From Actinomycetales bacterium (GTDB lineage Bacteria > Actinomycetota > Actinomycetes > Actinomycetales > Dermatophilaceae): a DNA stretch of 64,000 nucleotides. The notes beneath the pieces were generated by a model. That model saw only the letters and a list, made by a program, of their open reading frames with translations, was not told the origin of the DNA and searched no databases. The stretch covers positions 1-64,000 of the forward strand of contig PDRO01000005.1 of the NCBI GenBank assembly GCA_002748155.1. Direction: 5' to 3'. Every line of letters begins with the position of its first letter. Position 1 is the first letter of the stretch. Position numbers and translations under genes: made by a program. This document shows positions 1-8,664 of the stretch, one piece after another.

Positions 1-216
1 CACGGGCCCGAAGCTGCCCTACACGCCCTCGCACCAATACCACTGGACACCCACTACGCACTCGCGGTCAAAGCCGACCTCCTCGCCCAGACCGGGCACA
101 TCCCCGAAGCCGCCGACCACTTCCGGCAAGCAGCCAACCACACGTCAAACAACGCCGAGCGCGCCTTCCTCCTCGATCGAGCCACAGCACTCGATCGACA
201 AACCGAACACCCCTAA
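1..216 (+). CDS. Sigma-70 family (ECF, DUF6596-type) factor, C-terminal fragment
   Basis: This is the last 71 codons of a gene that begins before the window; frame 1 is open from base 1 to a TAA. The tail reads as two helical repeats ending in an NNAERAFLLDR segment. That matches the C-terminal region of the large ECF sigma factors with a DUF6596 domain, which usually end in an 'AERAFL..R' helix. The sigma-2 and sigma-4 domains lie outside the window, so the call rests on this tail alone. Codons such as CAA, GAA and ACA are somewhat more frequent than in the neighbouring genes. Confidence 0.6.
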   Translation, partial: HGPEAALHALAPIPLDTHYALAVKADLLAQTGHIPEAADHFRQAANHTSNNAERAFLLDRATALDRQTEHP

Positions 217-318
217 CCACCGTCCAGCACTCACCCACAGACCCCTCGGGTCAACCACACACCCCGGGCCACCGCGTAGGGCTGACCGTCGACGGCTCGC
301 GCTCGCCGACCGACCTAC

Positions 319-798
319 TCATCGGTGCACTGGCAGACTGCCATCACGCTCATAGTCTGCGATCATCTGCAGTCGCCGACGATGCCGCTCGTCACCCGAG
401 AACGACGTCGCCAGGAACACATCGACAACCTGCAATGCGGCATCCACATCGATGAACCGACCCGGCAGGGCGACGACCTGGGCGTCGTTGTGCTGGCGAG
501 CCAGCTGGGCCAGCTCAGCGGTGGCGGCGAACGCGGCGCGAACACCGGTGACCTTGTTCGCCGCCATCAGCTCGCCATTGCCGGAGCCACCGAGAACCAC
601 GCCGAACGAGCCGGGGTCGGCGGAAACGGCAGCTGCCGCCCGCAATACGAACACCGGGTAGTCGTCGTCGGGGTCGTATTCGAGCGGACCGTGATCGACG
701 ACTTCGTGACCGGCCTCGGCCAGGTGCCGCACGATAGCTCGTTGGGTCTCGTATGCCGCGTGGTCACCACCGACATGGACGCGCATCGTCACTGCCAT
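319..798 (-). CDS. rpiB: Ribose-5-phosphate isomerase B (RpiB/LacA family)
   Basis: The 159-residue protein interconverts ribose 5-phosphate and ribulose 5-phosphate in the cytosolic pentose phosphate pathway. Near the N-terminus is GGDHA (phosphate binding). In the middle is GGSGNGE, the actinobacterial form of the active-site loop in which Glu replaces the Cys base of the E. coli type. It is followed by NKVTGVRAA and ARQHNDAQ. Family length is about 150-160 residues. I chose the ATG five bases after GGAG; a longer upstream frame would overlap the preceding gene. It lies 23 bases downstream of the Rv2466c-like gene on the same strand and is probably cotranscribed with it. Confidence 0.92.
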   Translation of the reverse strand: MAVTMRVHVGGDHAAYETQRAIVRHLAEAGHEVVDHGPLEYDPDDDYPVFVLRAAAAVSADPGSFGVVLGGSGNGELMAANKVTGVRAAFAATAELAQLARQHNDAQVVALPGRFIDVDAALQVVDVFLATSFSGDERHRRRLQMIADYERDGSLPVHR

Positions 799-821
799 TC
801 CTTCTCCGTCGAACCGTGCCT

Positions 822-1454
822 TCAAGAGAAGATCGGGCCGACTGTCCGGGTCCGTTTGAGTTCGAAAAAGCCGGGGGTGCCAGCCACGAGTCGGCAACCG
901 TCCCACAGCCGGCCAGCCTGTTCACCGACGGGTGCCGGGCTGACCACTGGACCGAAGAAAGCCACACCGCTCACGGCAATAACGGGGGTCCCGACATCGC
1001 TGCCGACGAGGCTGATCGCGCGTTCGTGACTGCGCCGTAGCGCTTCGTCGAGACCGGGGTCATCGGCAGCCGCTGCCAGCTCCGCCGGGAGCCCGCAGTC
1101 GGCGACGGCCTCGGCGACGAGTGCAGCGTCAGTCCGTCCGGCAAGATGGATGCGGGTGCCGAGTGCGTCATAGAGCCGCTTGACAAGCCGGTTGCCATCC
1201 GGGCTGCGCTCCCCGAGAGCCTGTCGGGCCGCAATGACCACGCGTACCGGTCCCCAGGCCCGATCCAGCCGAGCCCGGCGGTCCGCCGGAAGGTCACGGC
1301 CTTCGTTGAGCACTGCCAGACTCATGACCGACCAGGTGATGTCGACCGGCCGGACCTGCTCGACTTGCATGAGCCATCGCGACGTCAGCCACGCCCACGG
1401 ACAGACCGGGTCGAACCACATCTCGACCGGTTCACGAGTCGCCGCGGTCACCAT
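822..1454 (-). CDS. DsbA-family protein, mycothiol-dependent nitroreductase Rv2466c-like
   Basis: The 210-residue thioredoxin-fold protein matches the M. tuberculosis Rv2466c family along its length. It has an N-terminal WFDPVCPWAW active-site segment, an AWGPVRV stretch, and a C-terminal segment with GVAFFGP and FFELKRTRT. Rv2466c uses a CPWC motif to reduce substrates with mycothiol. Here the second cysteine is alanine (CPWA), leaving a single-cysteine, glutaredoxin-like active site. The ATG was chosen because CACAAT lies six bases upstream (a leaderless pattern) and the recognisable domain starts right after it. It sits upstream of rpiB and is divergent from pepN. Confidence 0.85.
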   Translation of the reverse strand: MVTAATREPVEMWFDPVCPWAWLTSRWLMQVEQVRPVDITWSVMSLAVLNEGRDLPADRRARLDRAWGPVRVVIAARQALGERSPDGNRLVKRLYDALGTRIHLAGRTDAALVAEAVADCGLPAELAAAADDPGLDEALRRSHERAISLVGSDVGTPVIAVSGVAFFGPVVSPAPVGEQAGRLWDGCRLVAGTPGFFELKRTRTVGPIFS

Positions 1455-1460
1455 GCCGGC

Positions 1461-1466
1461 ATTGTG
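1461..1466 (-). promoter_or_regulatory. Putative -10 element of the Rv2466c-like gene (leaderless)
   Basis: CACAAT on the minus strand ends six bases before the ATG. There is no Shine-Dalgarno sequence, so a leaderless transcript is inferred. The hexamer matches the consensus only at the key A and final T. Confidence 0.35.
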
Positions 1467-1500
1467 CCACTTGGCGCGCTCGACGCTCCTGAGGGCCAAC

Positions 1501-1570
1501 TCAGTGACACTTTGGGACACTTAGTGACGCTTAGTGACACTCAGCGACGCTGAGTAGCGCTGGGCAACAC
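1501..1570. repeat. Seven tandem 10-bp units in the divergent pepN promoter region
   Basis: Seven consecutive decamers can be read in register with approximate consensus TTAGTGACRC: TCAGTGACAC, TTTGGGACAC, TTAGTGACGC, TTAGTGACAC, TCAGCGACGC, TGAGTAGCGC, TGGGCAACAC. The central units are the best preserved and the edges decay. A 10-bp period puts every unit on the same face of the helix. The array is about 95 bases upstream of the pepN start and 47 bases upstream of the start of the gene on the other strand. Confidence 0.85.
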
Positions 1571-1665
1571 AGCGGCAACACGGGTGATGCAGCGGCACGA
1601 CGGCGGCACGAAGCCAATGGTGGCAAGATGGCGGCAGACCCGTCCCACCGTCGAGGAGCACGACC

Positions 1666-4254
1666 GTGCCCGGCAGCAATCTCACCCGCGACGAGGCCGC
1701 CCAGCGCGCGGCCCTCGTCGACGTCGACCGATACGACATCGCTCTGGATCTCACGACCGGCGAGTCAACCTTCAGCACGACGACAACGATCACCTTCCGC
1801 GCCACGGCCGCCGGAGCCACGACGTTCGTCGACTTCGTCGGCGACGCGGTCCACCGGGTGACCCTGAACGGGACCGAGCTGGACGACCCGGGCCTGTATG
1901 CCGACGACCGGGTGCAACTGCCCCGACTGGCCAGGGAGAACACGGTCGTCATCGAAGCGACCGGCCGATACACCAACAGTGGCGAGGGCATGCACCGCTT
2001 CGTCGACCCGGTCGACGGCCAGGCCTACGTCTACACGCAATTCGAGGTGCCGGACTCCCGCCGGGTGTTCGCCGTCTTCGAACAGCCCGACCTGAAAGCC
2101 ACTTTCGCCTTTACGGTGACGGTGCCCGACCACTGGGTCGTCGTCTCCAACCAGCCGGAGCCGCAACCCGAACCGGCCGGGCCGGGCGCGTCGGTGTGGC
2201 GGTTCCCACCCACTCCCCGACTGTCGTCATACATCACTGCCGTGTGCGCAGGACCTTTCGACGTGGTCCGTGACGTCGTCCACGGGCGAAACCGTGAGAT
2301 CCCGCTGGCCATCTACAGCCGCCGGACGATGACCGAGTGCGTCGACCACGAGAATCTCTTCGCGGTGACGAAGCAGGGTTTCCCGGCATTCGAGGAGGAG
2401 TTCGACGCCGACTATCCGTTCGCCAAGTACGACCAGGTCTTCGTGCCCGAGTTCAATGCCGGTGCCATGGAGAACGCCGGCTGCGTGACGATCACCGAAC
2501 TGTACATTTTCCGTGGGAAGGCACCCGAGCCGACCGTGGAGCGACGTGCGCTGACAATCCTGCACGAGCTGGCCCACATGTGGTTCGGCGATCTGGTCAC
2601 GATGCGGTGGTGGGACGACCTGTGGCTCAACGAGTCGTTCGCCGAGTGGGCGTCCTCGTCGTGTATGGCCGAGCACACCGAGTGGAGCGATGCCTGGACC
2701 ACGTTCCACACCCACGAGAAGACCTGGGCCTATCAGCAGGATCAGCAGTCGGACACCCATCCGGTGTATGCCGACATGCGGGACTTGCACGACGTCGCGG
2801 TGAACTTCGACGGCATCACGTATGCCAAGGGTGCCTCAGTGCTCAAGCAACTGGTCGCCTACGTCGGACGGCCCGCGTTCAGCGCTGCGCTGCAGCGCTA
2901 CTTCGCCACTCACGCCTGGGGCAACACGACGATGAGTGACCTGTTCGCCATGCTGGAGGCGGCCTCGGGCCGCGATCTGGCCGACTGGGGCCAGCGGTGG
3001 TTGCGCACCTCCGGGGTGTCCACCCTGGCGATCGACGTGCAAACCGATCCGGACGGGCTGATCACGGCCGCGGCGCTGACGCAGACCGCGACCGCTGCCC
3101 ATCCGACGCTGCGTCCGCACCGCCTCGGGATCGGCCGCTATGCCGTCCACGAGCAGAGGCTGGTCCGCCAGGGGTATCACGAGGTCGACGTGGACGGCGC
3201 CCGGACGGAGCTGCCCGAGCTGGTGGGCTTGCCCCGGCCCGACCTGTTGTTGCCAAACGATGCCGACCTGACCTACGCCAAGATCCAGCTCGACGCGCAG
3301 TCGCAGCAGACGGCGGTGCGCTACGCCGCCGCGTTCCCCGACAGTCTCTCCCGCAGCCTGGTTACCGGGGCTTTCTGGGAAGCGACCCGTGACGGCGAGC
3401 TGGCGCCGCAGGTGTTCCTCGACTATTTGCTGTCGATCATCCCGGTCGAGCAGCAGCCGACCGCGTTGCGGACGATTCTCACGACGACCAAACAGATCCC
3501 GTCGATGCTGCTGGCCACACTCAAGTGGTTCCTGCCGGAGCCACTGCGGGCCGACGCGCAAATCCGGGCCACGGACGTGCTCCGCCGCGCAGTCGATGCC
3601 GCGACGGTGGGCAGCGATGCACAGCTTCAGCTCTTCACCGCGTTCGCGGGTCTGACCACCGACCCCGACGACACCGCCCGGATCACTGCCGCGCTGCAGG
3701 GCAGCGAGCCGATCCCCGGGCTCGCGATGGACCAGGATCTGCGGTGGACTCTGATCCAGAGCCTGTCCGCCGCCGGTGCTATCGGTCCGGGCTTCATCGA
3801 CGACGAACTAGCCCTCGACCCATCGGTCGCCGGTCGCGAACGAGCGCTATCGGCTCGGGCGGCGGCTCCAACCCGCGCCGCGAAAGAACGGGCCTGGGAG
3901 CTGGCGATCATCGAGGAAGGCCAGACCAACGCCGCGCTCGAGCATCTCGGGCGGGGCTTCCGCCGGGCAAACGACCCAAGCCTGCTGGAACCGTTCGTCG
4001 AGCGCTACCACGACATGCTCAGACCGGTCTACGAGCGGCGGTCACAGGCCCTAGCCGAACGGTGTGTCAAGTACTTCTACCCGCTGGATCTGGCCAGTGA
4101 GCAGTTGCGGGACCGGACCCGCCGTTGGCTGGCGGACAACCCGGACGCACCATCGGGACTACGCCGGCCGCTGATCGAGCAACTCGAACTCATAGAGACC
4201 GCGTTGGTCGCCCAGACGGCAGCGCTGCGGTATGCCGCCGCCGGCCCGGAGTGA
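1666..4254 (+). CDS. pepN: Aminopeptidase N, M1 family zinc metallopeptidase
   Basis: The 862-residue enzyme removes N-terminal residues from peptides in the cytosol. The N-terminal beta domain is followed by the substrate-binding GAMENAG motif near residue 265. The zinc site is HELAHMWFGD with H300, E301 and H304, and the third ligand lies in NESFAEW around residue 323. The C-terminal half carries the ERAP1-like helical domain. Length agrees with actinobacterial PepN (about 850). The GTG start has GAGGAG seven bases upstream. The protein has no signal peptide. Its upstream region contains a decamer array, the only visible regulatory structure. Confidence 0.96.
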   Translation: MPGSNLTRDEAAQRAALVDVDRYDIALDLTTGESTFSTTTTITFRATAAGATTFVDFVGDAVHRVTLNGTELDDPGLYADDRVQLPRLARENTVVIEATGRYTNSGEGMHRFVDPVDGQAYVYTQFEVPDSRRVFAVFEQPDLKATFAFTVTVPDHWVVVSNQPEPQPEPAGPGASVWRFPPTPRLSSYITAVCAGPFDVVRDVVHGRNREIPLAIYSRRTMTECVDHENLFAVTKQGFPAFEEEFDADYPFAKYDQVFVPEFNAGAMENAGCVTITELYIFRGKAPEPTVERRALTILHELAHMWFGDLVTMRWWDDLWLNESFAEWASSSCMAEHTEWSDAWTTFHTHEKTWAYQQDQQSDTHPVYADMRDLHDVAVNFDGITYAKGASVLKQLVAYVGRPAFSAALQRYFATHAWGNTTMSDLFAMLEAASGRDLADWGQRWLRTSGVSTLAIDVQTDPDGLITAAALTQTATAAHPTLRPHRLGIGRYAVHEQRLVRQGYHEVDVDGARTELPELVGLPRPDLLLPNDADLTYAKIQLDAQSQQTAVRYAAAFPDSLSRSLVTGAFWEATRDGELAPQVFLDYLLSIIPVEQQPTALRTILTTTKQIPSMLLATLKWFLPEPLRADAQIRATDVLRRAVDAATVGSDAQLQLFTAFAGLTTDPDDTARITAALQGSEPIPGLAMDQDLRWTLIQSLSAAGAIGPGFIDDELALDPSVAGRERALSARAAAPTRAAKERAWELAIIEEGQTNAALEHLGRGFRRANDPSLLEPFVERYHDMLRPVYERRSQALAERCVKYFYPLDLASEQLRDRTRRWLADNPDAPSGLRRPLIEQLELIETALVAQTAALRYAAAGPE

Positions 4255-4265
4255 GCTGCGCGGCA

Positions 4266-4271
4266 TACGCT
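4266..4271 (+). promoter_or_regulatory. -10 element of leaderless mscS gene
   Basis: TACGCT is followed by six bases and then the GTG start. No Shine-Dalgarno sequence is present. Confidence 0.6.
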
Positions 4272-4277
4272 TGGCCC

Positions 4278-5225
4278 GTGACAGCCGTGATGAACACTGT
4301 CGACTGGGTAGCCTGGGCTGACCAGCTGGTCGGAGTGCCCCTGCAGGTCACCTCGATCCTGGTCGTCGCGATCGTGGTGCGCTGGTTGGCACACCGGCTG
4401 ATCCGGCGGATGGTGACCAGAGCGGCAGACCGCCACGAGCCGAAACCCGGCGATGCCACGACACCACCTGCGGAGGAGGACGACGACGGCGCCCTCCTGC
4501 GGGCCAAGTCAGCCCTGATCGAAGCCAGCGGGATTGCTCACGAACGGTATGTCGCCCGGGTCACCACCCTCGGGGCAGTGTTGCGCAGCATCGTCACGAT
4601 CATCATTTTCGGGGTGGCGACGTTGACCGTCATGGCCACGCTCGGGATTCCGTTGGCCCCATTGCTGACCTCCGCCGGAGTGGGTGGGGTCGCGGTGGGC
4701 TTCGGTGCCCAGAGCCTGGTCAAGGACTTCCTCTCCGGCAGCTTCATGCTCATGGAGGACCAGTTCGGGATCGGCGACGTCATCGACACCGGAACCATCG
4801 TCGGCGTGGTCGACAACATCACGCTGCGGATCACCCGGGTGCGTGACTTCAATGGGGTGATCTGGCACATCCGCAACGGCGAAATCGTCCAGGTCGGCAA
4901 TCGCAGCAAAGGCTGGTCGATGGCCAACATCGAGGTGCCGATCGGAGTGGGCGAGGACCACGAACGAGCCCAACGGATCATCCGGGACACGCTGGCGCCG
5001 TTGCCCGAGACCGATGATCGAGTGCTCGACGACGCAATGGTCGTCGTCGATTCGATCTCGCCGGGAGCCCTCGTGCTACGCATCCTCGTCAAGTGCCTGC
5101 CGACGCAGAACGTCGCCGTCCAACGGGCCGTCCAAGACCAGGTCAAGCTCGCCCTCGACGAGGCCGGGATCCGGATCGCCTCGCTACCTGTCGGTGGCTG
5201 GTCAGCTGGCGGTGGCGCGTCGTGA
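4278..5225 (+). CDS. MscS-family small-conductance mechanosensitive ion channel
   Basis: The 315-residue inner-membrane protein would act as an osmotic safety valve. It has a hydrophobic helix near residues 15-30, a charged linker (KPGDATTPPAEEDDDG), a second helix around residues 95-115, and a Gly/Ala-rich pore helix beginning TSAGVGGVAVGFGAQSLVKD, the TM3 signature of MscS. A C-terminal beta domain begins at GSFMLMEDQFGIGD. The GTG start follows a TACGCT -10 hexamer by six bases. It begins 23 bases after pepN and its stop codon overlaps the start of the globin gene. Confidence 0.9.
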   Translation: MTAVMNTVDWVAWADQLVGVPLQVTSILVVAIVVRWLAHRLIRRMVTRAADRHEPKPGDATTPPAEEDDDGALLRAKSALIEASGIAHERYVARVTTLGAVLRSIVTIIIFGVATLTVMATLGIPLAPLLTSAGVGGVAVGFGAQSLVKDFLSGSFMLMEDQFGIGDVIDTGTIVGVVDNITLRITRVRDFNGVIWHIRNGEIVQVGNRSKGWSMANIEVPIGVGEDHERAQRIIRDTLAPLPETDDRVLDDAMVVVDSISPGALVLRILVKCLPTQNVAVQRAVQDQVKLALDEAGIRIASLPVGGWSAGGGAS

Positions 5226-5605
5226 GCTTCTACGACGAGGTCGGTGGCGGAGCGGTTTTCGCGCAGCTGACCCACGACTTCTACCAGGGTGTCGCCCGCG
5301 ATCCCGAGCTGCGGGCGCTGTATCCAGAAGAGGATCTGGGCCCGGCCGCGGACCGGCTGCGGATGTTCTTGGAACAGTATTGGGGCGGGCCGACGACGTA
5401 CTCCCGGACCCGAGGGCATCCTCGCTTGCGGATGCGACACGCTGCATACCCGGTAACCCCATACCTTCGTGACCGGTGGCTGCACCACATGCTCGCTGCG
5501 GTGGACGCACTCGACCTCGATCCCGCGCACGCCGAGACCCTGACCGACTACCTGGTGCGGGCGGCATACATGCTGGTCAATACACCCGACGACTACCGTG
5601 GGTAG
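5222..5605 (+). CDS. glbO: Group II truncated haemoglobin (GlbO/TrHbO type)
   Basis: The 127-residue haem protein is nearly the length of M. tuberculosis GlbO (128) and shares its pattern: SFYDEVGG start, FYQGV (Tyr B10), YPEEDL (Tyr CD1), FLEQYWGGP, GHPRLRMRH (proximal His F8) and RDRWLHHM (Trp G8). TrHbO proteins bind oxygen and take part in redox or NO chemistry at the membrane. The GTG start overlaps the stop of the mechanosensitive channel gene (GTGA), so the two are probably translationally coupled. This start gives the conserved N-terminus exactly. Confidence 0.94.
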   Translation: MSFYDEVGGGAVFAQLTHDFYQGVARDPELRALYPEEDLGPAADRLRMFLEQYWGGPTTYSRTRGHPRLRMRHAAYPVTPYLRDRWLHHMLAAVDALDLDPAHAETLTDYLVRAAYMLVNTPDDYRG

Positions 5606-5651
5606 CCGATCGCACTTGGCCCCGCGCCAGTGACCCGGCTCGCACGGTGAC

Positions 5652-6086
5652 TCAGCCGGACGCCAATTCGGCCACCATGGCCAACTCGGTCGCGTCGAAC
5701 CACATGAGGTCGACGTCGCTGCTGCCCGAGGGGCGCTCGTCGATGTGGAACGACACGACGTGCCGACGCAGCACCGGCTCGATGACGCGGATCTGCGACA
5801 GCCGCGCCTCGAGCAGGTCGCCCGGTTCGGCGACCGAGCTCGGTGGCAGATCAGCGGCCGCGACCACCCGACGCCACCGGTCAACGCCGCGTTGTTCGGT
5901 GCAGTACGTTGCCGCGGCCAACAGCGCGGCATACTCGAGCTCTTCCGTGTCGTCCCCAGCCGCAGCTTGCTCGAGCCGAGGCGTCACGGCAAAGCCGACC
6001 ATCGGCGTCGCCAAGGCACCTTCACGGTCCAGCTGGGCGACCAGCCCGGGAGTCAGCGGCAGATAGACGCGACGAACGCGGTTCAC
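5652..6086 (-). CDS. DUF6912 family protein
   Basis: The 144-residue cytosolic protein begins RVYLPLTPGLVAQL and has an AVTPRLEQA segment. This is the pattern of the actinobacterial DUF6912 family, which has no known function. It ends with a conserved MWFDATEL segment. I see no transmembrane or enzymatic motif. No convincing Shine-Dalgarno site or -10 hexamer precedes the GTG start, so the start is uncertain. It lies downstream of the CpaE-like gene on the same strand and converges with the globin gene. Confidence 0.75.
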   Translation of the reverse strand: MNRVRRVYLPLTPGLVAQLDREGALATPMVGFAVTPRLEQAAAGDDTEELEYAALLAAATYCTEQRGVDRWRRVVAAADLPPSSVAEPGDLLEARLSQIRVIEPVLRRHVVSFHIDERPSGSSDVDLMWFDATELAMVAELASG

Positions 6087-6153
6087 GTCACGTCGTCGAT
6101 CGAGGTGAGCCAGCCCACCGCGCCATCATCTCAGAGCACGGGCCCGGAGAGCC

Positions 6154-7614
6154 TCAACCCCGCCGAAACCTGAGTCCTCGCCCCCCGGGTCGAGTGGTCG
6201 GCCGGGGGCTGGAGAGGCCAGCAACGGCGACCGCCAGTTCGGCGATGGCGCGCCGGGTCGGCGAGTCCGGGGATTCCTCGGCCAAGACCCGGCCGGAGTA
6301 GCGGGCGGCGTCACAGGCGGGCGCGTCGTCGGGGACATAAGCGATCGGAGTGATCCCCGCGAATCTGGTCAACGCGGCGGTGACCAGCCGCTCGGGTGGG
6401 CCTCCGACCGGGCCGGACCGAGCCCTGTTGATGACGACTTGCGGTTGGGGTGAACGCACCGAGCCCAGCTCTTGCAGGCCACGCACGAGACGTTGGAGTA
6501 AGACTGGGTCGCACCCTCCGACGACGAGCAGCTTGTGGGCGACTTCGAGGGTCGTCAAGGTCGCCTGGTTACGTCGGGGTGCCAGGGTGTCATAGCTGAG
6601 CTCTTCGTCGTCCTCCAGGCAGAAGCCCACGTCGACGACGACCTCGTCTGCCAATGACCGCGCGACATCCAGGACCCGTTCGAGGGCTGCGGCCCGGATC
6701 TCCGGCCACCGTTCGGCCTTCGGGATGCCGGTGAGTAACCGCAATCGCGGTGCCGGGCGGGCGGAGCCGAGCGGCAGCTCCGGAGCCAGCCGGGCCAGCG
6801 CCGGCAGGTCGAGACTGCCTTGGTCTGCGGCTCGGGCGGCAGCGATCAACCCGGGTGCTTCGTCGAGCACCGACAGCACTTGCGCGACGGCCCCGCCGTA
6901 GGTGTCGGCGTCGACGAGCAGCACTCGGCGGCCGAGCAACGCCAACTCGGCGGCGACGTTGATCGCGATCGTGGTGCGGCCGGGAGCACCCGCTGGCCCC
7001 CAGACCGCGATGATCCGCCCACGGCGAGCGACCCCGGGATCGGCATCCGGCACGGTGTGTGCGGGCCCGGTCTCGATCCGTGGTTGGTCCGGTGAGGCGT
7101 CGACACCCGGGGCCTCGGTAGCGGGCGGTTCGGCGGCACCAGGGGAGCCGGGGCCGTCGGACTCCGTCGCTCCGACGTGCCCGATACCCAGCCCGAGATC
7201 CACGAACTGGTCGCCGCCGTCCTCCAGGTGGGCACCGCCGCCCCCGGTCAGGACGGCCTCGACCAGCTCCTCGGCGGACGCATCGGCCGGCAGCACTGCG
7301 CGCACGTCAAGCTGCCAAAGGCGCAGCTCGGTCGCCTCGTCGCCCGGGTCACTGAGCCCGATGACGTCGACGCCGCCGGCCCGCAGCCGAGCCACCTCGG
7401 AGAGGGTGAGCCCTCTCAGGTCAGCGGACACCAAGGCGACCGTTCCTATGCCTGAGGCAGCGGTGGCCAGCAGATCAGCGAGGTCGGCACACCGGCGGGC
7501 GATTCGCACTTGGCCGGAGGATTCCAGCGCGCTCACGACCGGACCGTCCCATCGGGCGCTGAGCGCGGTCAATACACCGTCGCCGGGTCGGCGTGCCGGA
7601 TCCGCGCGAACCAT
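6154..7614 (-). CDS. CpaE-like MinD/ParA-family ATPase
   Basis: The 486-residue protein has an N-terminal receiver-like region (roughly residues 1-120: ALVSADLRGLTLSEV, VDVIGLSD). An acidic Pro/Glu/Asp linker follows, then a MinD-type domain starting IIAVWGPAGAPGRTTIAINVA around residue 220. It continues with RRVLLVDADTYGG and a VVVDVGF switch segment. This is the CpaE layout of Flp/Tad pilus loci. The P-loop reads GPAGAPGRTT, so both the signature and the catalytic lysine of KGGxGKT are missing, as in other CpaE proteins. The ATG is seven bases after the stop of the SAF-domain gene. No pilus ATPase or pilin gene is nearby. Confidence 0.85.
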   Translation of the reverse strand: MVRADPARRPGDGVLTALSARWDGPVVSALESSGQVRIARRCADLADLLATAASGIGTVALVSADLRGLTLSEVARLRAGGVDVIGLSDPGDEATELRLWQLDVRAVLPADASAEELVEAVLTGGGGAHLEDGGDQFVDLGLGIGHVGATESDGPGSPGAAEPPATEAPGVDASPDQPRIETGPAHTVPDADPGVARRGRIIAVWGPAGAPGRTTIAINVAAELALLGRRVLLVDADTYGGAVAQVLSVLDEAPGLIAAARAADQGSLDLPALARLAPELPLGSARPAPRLRLLTGIPKAERWPEIRAAALERVLDVARSLADEVVVDVGFCLEDDEELSYDTLAPRRNQATLTTLEVAHKLLVVGGCDPVLLQRLVRGLQELGSVRSPQPQVVINRARSGPVGGPPERLVTAALTRFAGITPIAYVPDDAPACDAARYSGRVLAEESPDSPTRRAIAELAVAVAGLSSPRPTTRPGGRGLRFRRG

Positions 7615-7621
7615 GGCCGGT

Positions 7622-8296
7622 TCAACCGCCGCTGCGAGCTGAGCCAGGCACGGGCACGAGGGTGAATCTGGACCGCTCGCCTTGTGCTGTGATGACTGTC
7701 GCCACGTCGTCGACGGGAACAAGCACCTGGACCGCCCGCGTTGCCGACGTGGCACCGAAGGCGCCACGCACCTCGGGGACCCAGGACACGGTCACCGAGC
7801 CGAGCAGCCGCACGGCAGGCTCATATCGCTCCTGGGTAGTCTCCTCGTCCCGGGGACTGACCCAGACGTCCACGATCGATCCAGCGACCAGTCCGGCGGC
7901 CGAGTCAGCCTCGACCCGGATGGTGACCGGTTGCAGATGCACGTCTTGGGCAGTGCCGATCGCGGCTTGCGGGATCAGCTCCCCGACCCGGATCTCCCGT
8001 AGCACGAAACCCTCGGGTGGCAGTGGTGTGGCCGCCGACAGGTAGGCCACCATTCCTTCGTCCAGGGAGACGTCCACGCGCCGCACCGCGTCGGCGTCCA
8101 GGCGATCCCCGGGCTTCAGTGGAACCGCAGCCGCATACATCGAAGTCCGATCGTCGGCACCGGCCACGAGTTTGGCACCGAGCAGTGTGGCCAGCAGCAC
8201 GAGCACCACCCCGACGAGCAGGCGGCTGTCCCGCCAGGACGGAGGCGTCAGCCGGCTCGCCCGAGGCGTGGCTACGGCGGGAGTCGGCGTACTCAC
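7622..8296 (-). CDS. SAF-domain membrane protein (CpaB/RcpC-like)
   Basis: The 224-residue protein has a short cytoplasmic N-terminus, one transmembrane helix (LLVGVVLVLLATLLGAKLV, about residues 28-46), and an extracytoplasmic SAF domain (AVPLKPGDRLDADAVRRVDV onward). A beta-rich C-terminus follows. CpaB proteins help assemble Flp pili across the envelope, but SAF proteins of this size beside CpaE-like ATPases are also common in actinobacteria without a full pilus locus. The GTG chosen has CATGAT six bases upstream; another GTG at 8332 is possible. It is cotranscribed with the CpaE-like gene. Confidence 0.8.
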   Translation of the reverse strand: MSTPTPAVATPRASRLTPPSWRDSRLLVGVVLVLLATLLGAKLVAGADDRTSMYAAAVPLKPGDRLDADAVRRVDVSLDEGMVAYLSAATPLPPEGFVLREIRVGELIPQAAIGTAQDVHLQPVTIRVEADSAAGLVAGSIVDVWVSPRDEETTQERYEPAVRLLGSVTVSWVPEVRGAFGATSATRAVQVLVPVDDVATVITAQGERSRFTLVPVPGSARSGG

Positions 8297-8424
8297 CCGC
8301 TCATCATGTCCGACCAGTGCACTTACTGCCACTCGAACCCGACCGTCTGTGGATGGTTTCGAATACTCCGGTCAGCCTGTGGATAACTACGTCCGCAGGT
8401 GGTTCGGTGTGGAATGCTGCACGT

Positions 8425-8664
8425 ATGCCACCTCGGTTTCTCCAACTCGCGGACGTCGCCGAGATCCTCAACATCTCGTCAGCGCAGGCGTACGCCCTCG
8501 TGCGTCACGGAGACCTGCCCGCAATCAAAGTCGGTGGGCGGGGTCAGTGGCGGGTGGAGGCCGCACAACTGGAGGAGTACATCCAGCGGATGTATGCCCA
8601 GACCCGAGAGTTCGTCACTGCCCATCCCCTCAACGGCCCTGGTGACGACGAGTCCGCCGACTAA
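8425..8664 (+). CDS. Excisionase-family / BldC-like helix-turn-helix protein
   Basis: The 79-residue protein is essentially one MerR-type winged HTH: FLQLADVAEILNISSAQAYA (helix-turn-helix), LVRHGDLPAIKVGGRGQWRV (wing), then an acidic tail. BldC, which shares this fold, binds direct repeats cooperatively. The ATG follows AATGCT by six bases and there is no Shine-Dalgarno sequence. It is divergent from the SAF/CpaE pair, and five phased GCAAAC-like repeats lie upstream of the LysM gene 0.8 kb away. A regulatory link is inferred only. A phage excisionase is less likely, as no other phage genes are present. Confidence 0.8.
   Translation: MPPRFLQLADVAEILNISSAQAYALVRHGDLPAIKVGGRGQWRVEAAQLEEYIQRMYAQTREFVTAHPLNGPGDDESAD

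Noticed and set aside
8340..8375. tRNA-like T-loop fragment (TTTCGAAT)
   Set aside because: No acceptor, D or anticodon stem can be paired around it.
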